Part shown: positions 1 through 8,489 of the stretch, one piece after another
Numbering within the stretch: the first letter of the stretch is position 1
Layout of the letters: each line of letters opens with the position of its first letter
Source of the DNA: a virus
Reading direction: 5' to 3' (one strand)
Virus record (IMG/VR): IMGVR_UViG_3300037041_001338
Coordinates: 1-20,799 of that record
DNA length: 20,799 nucleotides
Notes under the pieces: model-generated
The model's database searches: none
What the model was told of the DNA's origin: nothing
Seen by the model: the letters and a program-made list of their open reading frames with translations, nothing else
Made by a program: the position numbers and the translations under genes

Positions 1-693
1 GATAATATTCTTGAGACATTACAACCAGGTCAGACTTGGAGTCAATTAGGATTTTTTAAGTGTATCACAACTTCAGAAGAACAGAAAGATTACATTACTA
101 AATTAATGAGAAATGTATCTGTTGATATTTTAACACCGTACATTCCTGATGCATTCGCTAAGAATCCATTGCCAGCTAAACCAATTGTAGCAATCCATTC
201 TCGTGACCAAAGAGATTCATTAAATTTGGTTAAAAGTTTTTATATCAAATACCCCCAATACCGATGGATTACTTTCCGCGATATGAGAAGTTTGACTGAA
301 AAACAATTCGCCGATGGGTTAAAAGACGCTTGTTTATCAGTATGGATTGATGAAGTGAGTAGTTACGGTACTTTCCCATTAGAATCAATGAAAACAGGTA
401 TTCCCGTATTAGGATTAGTACCTAATTTAACTCCTGGGTGGATGAGTGAAACAAATGGTTTTTGGGCGAATAACAAAATTCAAATGGTTGATTTTGTCGC
501 TGATTATCTACAAAGTTGGTTAGAAGATAATGTTGACGAAAAATTATATGAAGAGATGGATAATACCGCTAAAGAATTATCAACTAAAGAAAAATTTAAT
601 GAGGAATCAGTGTTATTGTTTGAATCTTACATCAATACTAGATTGACCTCATTTGAAGACCAATTAAATAAACTAGAAACAATTGAGGAATAA
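1..693 (+). CDS. GT-B glycosyltransferase, C-terminal part (5' end outside window)
   Basis: The reading frame is open from the first base, so the ATG at 106 is probably internal and about 230 residues of the C-terminal half are visible. The segment around VWIDEVSSYGTFPLESMKTG matches the nucleotide-sugar-binding region of GT4-like glycosyltransferases (E-x7-E type, 'fG.fplEaM..G.PVlg'), and the stretch around VAIHSRDQRD is compatible with the start of the second Rossmann-like domain. The enzyme would transfer a sugar from an activated donor; the acceptor is unknown (phage DNA base, virion protein or host surface glycan). The stop at 693 is one base before the next ATG at 695, so the gene is translationally linked to a second glycosyltransferase. 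The family assignment is fairly sure; the substrate cannot be read from sequence. Confidence 0.75.
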   Translation, partial: DNILETLQPGQTWSQLGFFKCITTSEEQKDYITKLMRNVSVDILTPYIPDAFAKNPLPAKPIVAIHSRDQRDSLNLVKSFYIKYPQYRWITFRDMRSLTEKQFADGLKDACLSVWIDEVSSYGTFPLESMKTGIPVLGLVPNLTPGWMSETNGFWANNKIQMVDFVADYLQSWLEDNVDEKLYEEMDNTAKELSTKEKFNEESVLLFESYINTRLTSFEDQLNKLETIEE

Positions 694-694
694 T

Positions 695-1498
695 ATGGAA
701 AAGTTTGATGTATCAGTAATTTTACCAATTAAAACGAGTAAGTCTCTTAATTTTGAGGATTACTTCGCAAAGTGTATTGAATCGTTAAAAATTCAAAATT
801 TACCAATAAATGAATTAGTTATTGTCTATTGTAATGACACAACATTAACTGAATATTTATCTTCATTTGATTTTGGAGATTTAAATGTTAAAAAATTAGA
901 GTGGTCTGGTGAAGCTAATTACGCATCACAAATTAATTACGGTGTTGAGAACTCATCGTCTGAATGGGTATCACTTTATGAATTTGATGACGAATATTCA
1001 ACAATATGGTTTAAAAATGTTAAAAAATATTCGGAATCTTACCCTGATGTTGATGCGTTCTTACCTATCGTTGTTGACACTGATGATAAAGGTGTATTCG
1101 CAGGATTTACTAATGAGGCAACCTTTGCAGCTAATTTCGCATCGGAAATGGGTGTTCTAACTAATGAAACTTTACAGGACTATCAAAATTTCCAAATGTC
1201 AGGAATGGTTATTAAAAAATCAAAATTTATTCAGTACGGTAAAATCAAACCATCTTTTAAGTTAACTTACGGATATGAGATGTTTTTACGTTTAACACAA
1301 AATTCGGTTAAGATTATGTCAATACCAAGAATTGGGTATAAACATATTAACTTACGTGAAGGTTCAATATTTTGGAATTATAAAAATGGAGAAACCCCTC
1401 TAACAAATGATGAGGTTAAGTTTTGGGTTGAGTCGGCAAAAAAAGAATATTATTTTATTGACGATAGAAACATAAAGTATGAAGCTCAAGAAGTTTAA
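695..1498 (+). CDS. GT-A (family 2-like) glycosyltransferase
   Basis: This 267-residue protein begins with a typical GT-A strand (VSVILPIKTS) and carries the usual 'N.g...s...WV.l.eFDDEYS' block near residues 85-110, where FDDE stands in for the DxD metal and nucleotide-sugar site. The ATG at 695 is preferred over the upstream in-frame TTG at 683, because the ATG lies one base after the previous stop. GAGGA at 685-689 looks like a ribosome site but is also coding sequence of the upstream gene, so it may be coincidental. The gene overlaps the next start by one base (TAATG at 1496-1500). Together with the preceding GT-B enzyme it could form a two-step glycosylation pair. The acceptor is unknown. 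Confidence 0.75.
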   Translation: MEKFDVSVILPIKTSKSLNFEDYFAKCIESLKIQNLPINELVIVYCNDTTLTEYLSSFDFGDLNVKKLEWSGEANYASQINYGVENSSSEWVSLYEFDDEYSTIWFKNVKKYSESYPDVDAFLPIVVDTDDKGVFAGFTNEATFAANFASEMGVLTNETLQDYQNFQMSGMVIKKSKFIQYGKIKPSFKLTYGYEMFLRLTQNSVKIMSIPRIGYKHINLREGSIFWNYKNGETPLTNDEVKFWVESAKKEYYFIDDRNIKYEAQEV

Positions 1499-2244
1499 TG
1501 TCAGAAAACAATGCTAACGAAGAAACACATGTTGAGTTAAAAAAGAAAGGTAGAAAACCAAAACAAGTAAATTATTTTGATGTTCAGGAAGAAATGGCGG
1601 TGATAGATTTTTTAGCCGCCAAAACTTACGAAGAAAAAAATAAAATTTATAATGATTTTTTAAGAAAACCTTTAGATAAAATGATATCGTCAATTATAAG
1701 ACGATACAAATTATATAGAAAAGATATGGACTTCTATGAAATCCATATAGATACTCACTCATTCTTAATGACTAAAATTGATAAGTTTAAACCTTCTAAG
1801 GAGAAGAAAGCGTATTCTTATTTTGGTACTATATGTAAGAATTATCTAATGGGTCAAATTATTAAAGACCAAAAAGAAACTAATCGCAAAATTTCTTATG
1901 AAGATATCTCTAGTGATTTGGAAAATAATGAAACATATTCATATTCAATAGATAAAGACACTTTAGATTACGCTAACGTTATAAGTAAGTTTTTGTTTGA
2001 ATTAGATATATTCATTAAAAATGAAAAGTTATCTGAGAACGAAAAAAAATTAGGTTTGGCTTTATACGATTTGTTTGAGAACTATGAGAATATTTTTATC
2101 GGTAACGATAACAATAAATTTAACAAAAATATTATTTTACTCTCTTTAAGAGAAATGACTAATTTATCAACCAAAGAAATTAGAAGTTCAATGAAAAAAT
2201 TTAAAAGTATTTATTTGAATTTAATTCAGACAATGGTTAAATAA
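1498..2244 (+). CDS. Probable late-transcription sigma factor, T4 gp55-like
   Basis: This is a 248-residue protein with a lysine-rich N-terminus containing a GRKPK (AT-hook-like) patch. The core at about residues 55-130 resembles gp55 and sigma-70 region 2 proteins of marine T4-like phages: RKPLDKMISSIIRRYKLYR, then a histidine-bearing helix (IHIDTHSFLMTKIDKF), then KAYSYFGTICKNYLMGQIIKD. In T4, gp55 replaces the host sigma factor and directs RNA polymerase to short late promoters with only a -10 element. The gene overlaps the upstream glycosyltransferase stop by one base and so is coupled to it. The C-terminal 100 residues are less familiar and contain a helical 'LSTKEIRSSMKKF' segment that could be a small helix-turn-helix. 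I am fairly confident of the sigma assignment, less so that it acts only on late genes. Confidence 0.72.
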   Translation: MSENNANEETHVELKKKGRKPKQVNYFDVQEEMAVIDFLAAKTYEEKNKIYNDFLRKPLDKMISSIIRRYKLYRKDMDFYEIHIDTHSFLMTKIDKFKPSKEKKAYSYFGTICKNYLMGQIIKDQKETNRKISYEDISSDLENNETYSYSIDKDTLDYANVISKFLFELDIFIKNEKLSENEKKLGLALYDLFENYENIFIGNDNNKFNKNIILLSLREMTNLSTKEIRSSMKKFKSIYLNLIQTMVK

Positions 2245-2257
2245 ATTTGTTACTAAA

Positions 2258-2265
2258 TATTTATA
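2258..2265 (+). promoter_or_regulatory. TATTTATA octamer before the 123-residue gene
   Basis: TATTTATA lies in the 25-base gap between the gp55-like gene and the next ATG, only 4 bases before that ATG. The same octamer sits beside other gene starts in the window. So close to the start codon it would give a leaderless mRNA or serve as an AU-rich leader element rather than a normal -10 box. Confidence 0.35.
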
Positions 2266-2269
2266 TACT

Positions 2270-2641
2270 ATGGGAAGACCTCCAAAAAAAGAGATTAATT
2301 TGACGAAAGAGTCAATTTTGTCGTTGATGCAAGAGATTTATAACGAACTTGTTGAGCAACGAAATACCGCTATTAGGATACAAAATAAAATGTTGTCAAT
2401 GATGAAGGACCCTGAAGATATGACTTTAATAGGCCCTGTTATTGAGAAACAACAAAAAATTATTAATGATTGTGTGGAAAAAAAACTGTCTTTATCTAAG
2501 TTACAAGCTAATATATGGGAAAAATCTAATTCAACAACTGAGAATTTTTCACTATCTGATATTGATATGGATGATGAAATGATTAAAAGTTTAATTGAAA
2601 AAGATGTCAATCCTAAAGATGGTTCATATAAAATGAAATAA
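2270..2641 (+). CDS. Small phage protein of unknown function
   Basis: A 123-residue protein that I do not recognise. It starts with GRPPKK, an AT-hook-like basic patch, followed by predicted long helices (residues 11-45 and 57-85) and an acidic tail rich in S, D and E. It lies between the late sigma-like factor and a putative structural gene, 25 bases after the former and 8 bases before the latter. No Shine-Dalgarno sequence is present. A transcription cofactor such as T4 gp33 would suit the size and neighbour, but I see no sequence match to gp33; a small chaperone or assembly protein is equally possible. Confidence 0.6.
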   Translation: MGRPPKKEINLTKESILSLMQEIYNELVEQRNTAIRIQNKMLSMMKDPEDMTLIGPVIEKQQKIINDCVEKKLSLSKLQANIWEKSNSTTENFSLSDIDMDDEMIKSLIEKDVNPKDGSYKMK

Positions 2642-2649
2642 AAAAAATT

Positions 2650-4566
2650 ATGGCTTCAATAGATGTTAGTGCCGATTATAAAAAAATTCAATCTGAGGTT
2701 GAGTCTGCTGACGCATATAAAGATTTAAAAGAACAATATCGTGAGGTAATAAGTAGAAAGGGAGATTCTTTTGAAAAAAAATCGGATTCTACTTCCAAAC
2801 AGTCGTCCAGTTTATCAGGTAGTACTAAGGCGTACCAAAAAAAAGTAAAATCACAATTTGACCACTTACTTGATGTTAATAATGTAACAGGTAAAAAATC
2901 ATTAAGTTATGTTAAGAAAAAGTTTATCCAAGTTACAAACACTATTGAACCTGAAATTTTAACAATTATTTACGAAGAAATATTAGCATTAATTGGTTGT
3001 GACCAACAATTAGGTTACGTACCAAACACTCCTGTGTATATTAAAGTTTCATCTATAGATTTAACAGGGTTGTTAAAAATAGACCCTGCTAGTCAAGTAG
3101 GTAAATTATTATATGAAAAAAGTTCAGTGGTAATTCAGAATAACCCATTTCCATTAAATAAAGAACTTTATTCGGTTACCCAAAGTACAAACCCTTACTC
3201 GGTTGATAATTCTCAATTTTATGTCGGTACTTCAGGTCAGAATTTATTTGATATACAATTTTTAGAAATTAACCCGACCACAGGTATTGGAGGTGGTTGG
3301 TTTAAGGTTACGCCAAAAGCAAGATTTGATGTAAATAATAACCCCTCAAATTTAGTTGGGCAATTTGTTCAAGACTATTATTCAACAATTAAACTTTTTG
3401 ATGGTCACAATTTATATTCGTGGTTAATGAACTTTTTAACTGGAGCATTGTCAATTAAATTAGGTGATAGTGATGTTCAGATAAAAGACAAATCTTGGTT
3501 TAGTATCATGATTCAAAGGATACTTGGTCTATGTTTTGATAATAGGTCAGAAATAGATGTAAGTGGTAATGCAAAAATTTCACCATCAGACGGTATTGAC
3601 CAATCTTTTTTTGAACTGGACTCTATTGATTTGAGGGAGATAGACCAAAAAATAAATAACATAAAAAAAGGTGTAATTACTTTTGTGGAATGTGATAATG
3701 TTGATATACCAATTAATACTGAAGGTATATTAAATGAATTGGATAAATTAAGATATGTTAAAGATAATGACTTTAATTCAGTTGCAAATAGTTTAACCGC
3801 AAATATTGTTGACCCAAACTCACCAAATAAAAACTTACCTAACTTAGAAGTTTTTGATAAGGAATTTATTAAACTATTAATCACTGGTTTAGTTAGTGCG
3901 ATACTATCACCAAAAGTTTTATTACCAATTTTTACAATGATGAAATCGGTAGGTCAATCTATTGATGATAACGCCGACACATTTGAAAAATTCTTTAAAC
4001 AATTTAAAACATTTGCAATAAACGTTATAAGTAGAATAAGTGCAATTTTTGTAAAAACCCTTTTTGAAATTATTAAAAGGGATATTAAACAACTAATGTT
4101 GAGTGTGATTACCGATATCGCTAGAGAAAAGAAAGATAAATTAAGTAAAATGATATTAAAATTGGCGAAAATTTTACTAACCGTCGCAGAACTTTATAAG
4201 TTAGTTACCGATTGGCGAAAATGTAAAAGTGTTGTTGATGAGTTATTGGCTTTATTACAAATTTGGCAAAGTGAGATAAAAGGATTTATTCCATTTCCTT
4301 TACTGTATACGGCCAGACTTTTAGATGGTTACTCAGATACAAGAGCATTTATCGGTACTATTAAAGAATTACAAAAATTAGGGATACCTACTGGAAGGAT
4401 GCCAGACGGAAGTCCAAATCTATCTGTGTTATCAGTTTTTTCGCAGTTAAAAGCGTCTTCAGAAGAAGAAGTTCTAAATGGTAAAATACAAACGGCAATA
4501 CCACCATTAACAATAACACCTTCAGGATTTACATTACCTGCAAGTTCATTTGGAAAAAAAATGTAA
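2650..4566 (+). CDS. Large putative virion (baseplate/tail) protein
   Basis: A 638-residue protein without a recognised family. The first 80 residues are charged, helical and Ser/Lys-rich. Residues about 85-300 look mixed alpha/beta. About 300-400 is acidic. Residues about 410-545 contain long hydrophobic and amphipathic helices (for example around LLITGLVSAILSPKVLLPIF), and the C-terminal 90 residues are rich in Pro, Gly and Ser. Its position directly upstream of the gp5-like hub gene, with gaps of 2 and 1 bases around a tiny intervening gene, suggests a baseplate hub or tail component. The length is near that of T4 gp29 (tape-measure/hub protein), but I see no clear gp29 signature, so the role is inferred from position only. 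Confidence 0.6.
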   Translation: MASIDVSADYKKIQSEVESADAYKDLKEQYREVISRKGDSFEKKSDSTSKQSSSLSGSTKAYQKKVKSQFDHLLDVNNVTGKKSLSYVKKKFIQVTNTIEPEILTIIYEEILALIGCDQQLGYVPNTPVYIKVSSIDLTGLLKIDPASQVGKLLYEKSSVVIQNNPFPLNKELYSVTQSTNPYSVDNSQFYVGTSGQNLFDIQFLEINPTTGIGGGWFKVTPKARFDVNNNPSNLVGQFVQDYYSTIKLFDGHNLYSWLMNFLTGALSIKLGDSDVQIKDKSWFSIMIQRILGLCFDNRSEIDVSGNAKISPSDGIDQSFFELDSIDLREIDQKINNIKKGVITFVECDNVDIPINTEGILNELDKLRYVKDNDFNSVANSLTANIVDPNSPNKNLPNLEVFDKEFIKLLITGLVSAILSPKVLLPIFTMMKSVGQSIDDNADTFEKFFKQFKTFAINVISRISAIFVKTLFEIIKRDIKQLMLSVITDIAREKKDKLSKMILKLAKILLTVAELYKLVTDWRKCKSVVDELLALLQIWQSEIKGFIPFPLLYTARLLDGYSDTRAFIGTIKELQKLGIPTGRMPDGSPNLSVLSVFSQLKASSEEEVLNGKIQTAIPPLTITPSGFTLPASSFGKKM

Positions 4567-4568
4567 TC

Positions 4569-4778
4569 ATGGATACTGAAACTAAAGAAAAATTAGGGCA
4601 AATTATTAATGACTATAGAAATCGTTCTAATAGTGATTTAATTTTTGCAATGGATTCAATTAATAAGGAATTTGAATCCACGAAAGAATATGTAATTAAA
4701 TTAACACACCATTTAGATAATTTAGAAAAATCTTATAATGATATTTTAAAGGAATACAAACAAAGAACAAATACTTAA
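4569..4778 (+). CDS. Small coiled-coil protein
   Basis: A 69-residue, almost entirely helical, charged protein (segments such as [21 protein letters not shown] have heptad-like spacing). It lies 2 bases after the 638-residue gene and 1 base before the hub gene, so it is very probably co-translated with them. No Shine-Dalgarno sequence is visible. It could be a small baseplate assembly factor or chaperone for one of its neighbours. No family is recognised; the tight packing is the main reason to call it a gene. Confidence 0.6.
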   Translation: MDTETKEKLGQIINDYRNRSNSDLIFAMDSINKEFESTKEYVIKLTHHLDNLEKSYNDILKEYKQRTNT

Positions 4779-4779
4779 T

Positions 4780-6405
4780 ATGTCAAAAAAAAGAGTTGGT
4801 GATGATGTACCTGAATATATAAGGTCATCTAATATGAGTCAGATAATTTTTCCAGGAATCGTTGTTGATAACGAAGACCCTGCAATGCTTGGTAGGATTA
4901 GAGTTGTACCTGAAACTAAGAATGAAAGAGACATATTAGCATCAATACCAAATTGGAATGAACAAAAAGATAAATGGACATCTAAAGACCCGTTAATTTG
5001 TTTACCCTTGTTACCGTTCTTTATTAGCCAAGTTCCTAAAACAAAGGAATATGTTCATATAATTTATTATAATAAAGATTTTCCATTCAGTAACCAATTC
5101 TATATTCAAGGACCATTCTCATCGCCAATGACAACATCCTTTGAAAACTACCAGGGGGCTAAAAAGTTTTTAGGTGCTGGTGATAGAATTAAGGATAGTG
5201 TTACAATTAAAAACCAAAACGGTAGTTATCAACAAGATTATAGTAAAGGTGTTTTCCCTGAACCTGGTGATAACTCTCTATTGGGTAGGGGTAGCGCTGA
5301 TGTTATTGTTAAAGAAAATGAAGTATTAATTAGAGCGGGTAAAACCACTAATTTAAGTAAAACCGAATTACCTAAAGGATTTGATAAAAGAGCATTCTTA
5401 CAACTATCAAACTTTACTCAAGAAAAAAAGGTTAAAGGTGATAAAAAAATCGCATCGTTAGTTGACGGAGTTAAATCTGTTAAAAAAATGGTTGTTTGGG
5501 ACGTTTCAAATTTAGAAAATATGCAAAACGCATATAATGGGTCTGTTTCAATTTACAATGTTTTACCAAGTCCAAAGACTAATACTCAAAATTTCAAATA
5601 TGATACCATTACAAAAATAACAATTGGGGACAACTACGTAGGTCCTATTGAGAAATTTGAGTTTAATGCAATGGGGGTTGATGATATAACAACATTAATC
5701 AATAATGTAGTTCAAGGGGTGGTTATCGGAGATTTAAATATATCAGGATATACTACGAATTCTCAATCTAACGTTGCATCAAAAGATACTTTCCCATTCA
5801 TTGTTACCCCATCAAAATTAACGTTTGAAAAAGGGTTTAAATTTCAAGTAAATACTCAACAAGATGCCGATGAATTAAGTAATTATTTAAAATTCACGGA
5901 AAAAATTAAACCAAATACAAATGATTTAGAACGAGGATTTTTCTTAGTGTGGGAAAATAAACAAGGTTATCCTGTTGTTGGGGTACAGAAAGAATTTAAG
6001 TTAAATAAATTAAAGTTATTTGAATTTAATAAAAACAACATTACTTATGGTGTGTTAGGTGGTCAAAAACTTTATCTTTTATCTCACGATTCAAAGGGAC
6101 CAAAAGGACCTATAGATTTAAAAAACACTTTATACGGTATTGACCAAGATAAATTTATTGGGGGTACAGGAGACAAGGCGTCGTCTAATAGTATCTTTGA
6201 TAAAACATATCCAACAGTTAGGGGTGACGAGTTAATGAAATTACTAATGAAAATTTTTGATTTTGTCACAGGTCACGTACATCCTATAGCAACAATGCCA
6301 CCAATACCTGTATCTTCGGGTAATGGTCAGACTACGGCTGAAATATTAACAATCCTTGCTGACGCACAAAATACAATATTAAATCAAAATATTAGAATTA
6401 ATTGA
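4780..6405 (+). CDS. Baseplate hub protein, T4 gp5-like (OB-fold type)
   Basis: A 541-residue protein. Residues about 17-115 match the OB-fold hub domain of gp5-like proteins: [20 protein letters not shown], then VVPET, a [10 protein letters not shown] strand, and the [12 protein letters not shown] strand. In T4, gp5 sits at the baseplate centre, joins the tail tube to the membrane-piercing needle and carries a lysozyme domain. No lysozyme-like domain (E-x8-D-x5-T) is apparent here. The middle is beta-rich and of unknown fold. The end has a [17 protein letters not shown] block (about residues 493-511), followed by a short amphipathic helix. The HVHP motif resembles those in other phage hub and spike proteins and may bind a metal, which is only a guess. 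The previous gene ends one base upstream. Confidence 0.8.
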   Translation: MSKKRVGDDVPEYIRSSNMSQIIFPGIVVDNEDPAMLGRIRVVPETKNERDILASIPNWNEQKDKWTSKDPLICLPLLPFFISQVPKTKEYVHIIYYNKDFPFSNQFYIQGPFSSPMTTSFENYQGAKKFLGAGDRIKDSVTIKNQNGSYQQDYSKGVFPEPGDNSLLGRGSADVIVKENEVLIRAGKTTNLSKTELPKGFDKRAFLQLSNFTQEKKVKGDKKIASLVDGVKSVKKMVVWDVSNLENMQNAYNGSVSIYNVLPSPKTNTQNFKYDTITKITIGDNYVGPIEKFEFNAMGVDDITTLINNVVQGVVIGDLNISGYTTNSQSNVASKDTFPFIVTPSKLTFEKGFKFQVNTQQDADELSNYLKFTEKIKPNTNDLERGFFLVWENKQGYPVVGVQKEFKLNKLKLFEFNKNNITYGVLGGQKLYLLSHDSKGPKGPIDLKNTLYGIDQDKFIGGTGDKASSNSIFDKTYPTVRGDELMKLLMKIFDFVTGHVHPIATMPPIPVSSGNGQTTAEILTILADAQNTILNQNIRIN

Positions 6406-6413
6406 TATTTATA
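6406..6413 (+). promoter_or_regulatory. TATTTATA octamer before the DNRLRE-like gene
   Basis: TATTTATA starts immediately after the hub gene stop and ends 14 bases before the ATG at 6428. It could be a late-promoter -10 element starting a separate tail-fibre transcript. The orientation is opposite to the T4 late consensus TATAAATA, so the assignment is tentative. Confidence 0.4.
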
Positions 6414-6427
6414 TGTAAAACATTTAA

Positions 6428-7888
6428 ATGTCAATCAACAATTCATATTTCAGCAGAAATAACACGATAATCTATAATAGCTTTGTTAATACAGGTAGAA
6501 ACCCTGTAACAGAACTTTTTTATGGTTCGGTAATCTCTACACAATATCCAAATAATTATAGTCGTTTTATATTTGATTTAGACCTAACTTTGTTAAAAGA
6601 GAAAGTTGCTGACGGTACAATAACAACAACTTGTACTGACGATATTAAACATACTTTAAGGATGGTTAATACATCAACTTTTAATGATTTATTAAATACA
6701 ACAACATCGCAAAGTAGGATGAGAGCAACCTCGTTTGACTTAATATTATTTAGAATTCCGTTTATAGAAGATAATCCAAATTTACCACAAATATGGGATG
6801 AAGGGGTCGGTTACGATTATGCCGATTTGATATACGAAATAAAAAATGATAAAAATTTTTCTGATAGACCCTCAAATTGGTATCAAACGACAACAATAGG
6901 TACTTGGACTGAACCAGGTGTTTATAATAATAAAAACGAAGGTGGTGTTAATTACTCAGGATTAACAATTGTTGACGTTCAACATTTTGAATTTGGAAAT
7001 GAGAACATTAGTTTTGATATGACTGATGAGATAAACTCAATACTAAATGGTTCATTACCGAATATTTCTGGATGGGGAATTGCATTTAAACCCCAAGTTG
7101 AGAATTTAACAGGTCTTACAGAAAACTATGAGGTTCAATTTTTTACCAGACACACTCAAACATTTTATGAACCTTATTTAGAAACATCTTACAATGATTT
7201 AATAGAAGATGATAGGAATCAATTTACTCTCGGAAAAGCTAACAAACTTTATCTTTACTTGTTTGACAATGGAAATCCAATTAACTTGGACCATACTCCA
7301 ACTGTTGACCTTCACGATTCTACGGGTAACCCAATTGTTGGATTAATAGGTTTACCTACTTGTCAAAGAACTAAAGGGGTGTATGAGGTTATCATACCTC
7401 CACTTATTGGGTATAAAACACCTTGTACATTCTCGGACAAATGGTACAATTTAAAACTAAATGGTTTTAATTTACCTGATATACTTAACGATTTTACATT
7501 ACTCCCTTTAAAAAGTTCTATTCAAATAGGAACAACATCAGTTGACCCTAAACTATATGGATTTGATTTTTATGGGATTAAACAAGATGAAAAAATATTC
7601 AATACGGATATTAGAAAAGTTGGGGTAGTGATTAAACAGGCTTACACAACACAAAAATTACTCCATCATGTTGACGCTAGTTATAGGGTTTATGTTAGAG
7701 AAGGTCAAACTGAGGTGCAAGTTCAGGATTGGACCTCAATTAACAGAACTCCAAACGAATATTATTTCATTTTTGATACTAGAGATAAAATACCTAACGA
7801 ATATTATATTGATATAAAGGTGATTAGTAGTGGTGAAGTTAATACTTATAAACAACAAATAAAATTTCAAATAATAAACTATAAATAA
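6428..7888 (+). CDS. Beta-rich virion/tail protein with DNRLRE-like domain
   Basis: A 486-residue beta-rich protein. Residues about 10-255 resemble DNRLRE/CBM-like domains of surface and phage structural proteins. An N-terminal repeated-strand region (NNTIIYNSFVNTGRNPVTEL) is followed by a core strand 'SRFIFDLDL', an internal 'tw..pgvy' stretch, then 'ISFDMTDEINSILNG', 'GWGIAFKP' and a closing 'EPYLETSY' strand. The second half (about 265-486) appears to consist of Ig-like or other beta-sandwich strands. Such folds often bind carbohydrate, so a fibre, baseplate-appendage or adhesin role is plausible. It begins the block of three fibre-like genes and is 9 bases upstream of the Cys-rich gene. 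The family call is moderate; the function is inferred from fold and location. Confidence 0.6.
   Translation: MSINNSYFSRNNTIIYNSFVNTGRNPVTELFYGSVISTQYPNNYSRFIFDLDLTLLKEKVADGTITTTCTDDIKHTLRMVNTSTFNDLLNTTTSQSRMRATSFDLILFRIPFIEDNPNLPQIWDEGVGYDYADLIYEIKNDKNFSDRPSNWYQTTTIGTWTEPGVYNNKNEGGVNYSGLTIVDVQHFEFGNENISFDMTDEINSILNGSLPNISGWGIAFKPQVENLTGLTENYEVQFFTRHTQTFYEPYLETSYNDLIEDDRNQFTLGKANKLYLYLFDNGNPINLDHTPTVDLHDSTGNPIVGLIGLPTCQRTKGVYEVIIPPLIGYKTPCTFSDKWYNLKLNGFNLPDILNDFTLLPLKSSIQIGTTSVDPKLYGFDFYGIKQDEKIFNTDIRKVGVVIKQAYTTQKLLHHVDASYRVYVREGQTEVQVQDWTSINRTPNEYYFIFDTRDKIPNEYYIDIKVISSGEVNTYKQQIKFQIINYK
7880..7887 (+). promoter_or_regulatory. TATAAATA octamer (T4 late promoter-like)
   Basis: TATAAATA overlaps the stop region of the preceding gene and ends 10 bases before the ATG at 7898. 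It matches the T4 late promoter -10 consensus in the correct orientation. An octamer of only A and T is expected several times by chance in this DNA. Confidence 0.35.
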
Positions 7889-7897
7889 GAAAATAAA

Positions 7898-8485
7898 ATG
7901 CCAAATTATAATATACAAAATTGTGCTTCAGGTGATACTTACGTAGTTAGCGCAACATCATTATCGGTAGGTGAAGTTGTTTCATTTTTTATTGGTGAAA
8001 CTTCGTTATGTGGTACTGTATTAGAAGTAACTTCAGACCCGATAACACTATTAAGTCTTTATAACTCTAGTTATGCGGACTGTTTAACTTGTTACCAAGA
8101 AAATGATAAATCATTTTTAGTTAGGGCGTGTACCAATCCTGAATTAGAAGGTCCAGTTAATGCAACTTATTTCTCACAAAACCCTATAGGTAAATTTTCA
8201 ACTATTGAAGGTCCATTTTGGGAGGGTCCTTTATGTTTTGAAATTTTAGGAGTGTTGGATACCTTGTTTGAAGAGGCATTTATTGTGAGTGGTTATTATG
8301 ATGATTGTGATTGTCAAGATAGAACCCCAAGAAGTGCAAACACTGAAACGGTAATATGTGTTGTGTGTAGTGGAGAAACTATCACTGTAACACCTCCACA
8401 CGCAGTGTATACCGATGCTCAAGGTACTGCGGTAACTCAATTAAACACGGTCGTTTTAGGAGGACCTGATGGTTTAAATAGTTAA
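7898..8485 (+). CDS. Cysteine-rich putative tail-fibre protein with shared C-terminal module
   Basis: A 195-residue protein built of two related Cys modules and a tail. In the first module, C9, C38 and the Y-x-D-C-x-x-C motif (C62, C65); in the second, C78, C113 and Y-D-D-C-D-C (C137, C139). The distance from the second Cys to the first Cys of the closing motif is 24 residues in both, which suggests an ancient internal duplication. Residues 146-195 form a third module (C154, C157) that is about 60% identical to the C-terminus of the next gene product. There is no signal peptide. Placement between two fibre-like genes suggests a receptor-binding or decoration protein. The cysteines could form disulfides after release or bind metal. 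No named family is assigned. Confidence 0.65.
   Translation: MPNYNIQNCASGDTYVVSATSLSVGEVVSFFIGETSLCGTVLEVTSDPITLLSLYNSSYADCLTCYQENDKSFLVRACTNPELEGPVNATYFSQNPIGKFSTIEGPFWEGPLCFEILGVLDTLFEEAFIVSGYYDDCDCQDRTPRSANTETVICVVCSGETITVTPPHAVYTDAQGTAVTQLNTVVLGGPDGLNS
8333..8482 (+). repeat. C-terminal 50-residue module, copy 1
   Basis: This encodes residues 146-195 of the Cys-rich protein. By eye about 30 of 50 residues match copy 2 at 9651-9800, including SANTE, CSGET, QLNTV and LGGP, with no gap. Part of the DNA is also conserved (for example around the QLNT codons). Confidence 0.85.
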
Positions 8486-8489
8486 TATT

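Noticed and set aside
683-694. TTG start for the second glycosyltransferase
   Set aside because: It would overlap the upstream gene and add four residues before a normal GT-A start. The ATG at 695 is one base after the previous stop.
909-1160. Open frame inside the GT-A glycosyltransferase gene, other frame
   Set aside because: It overlaps a well-supported gene completely, has no family pattern and no separate start signal.
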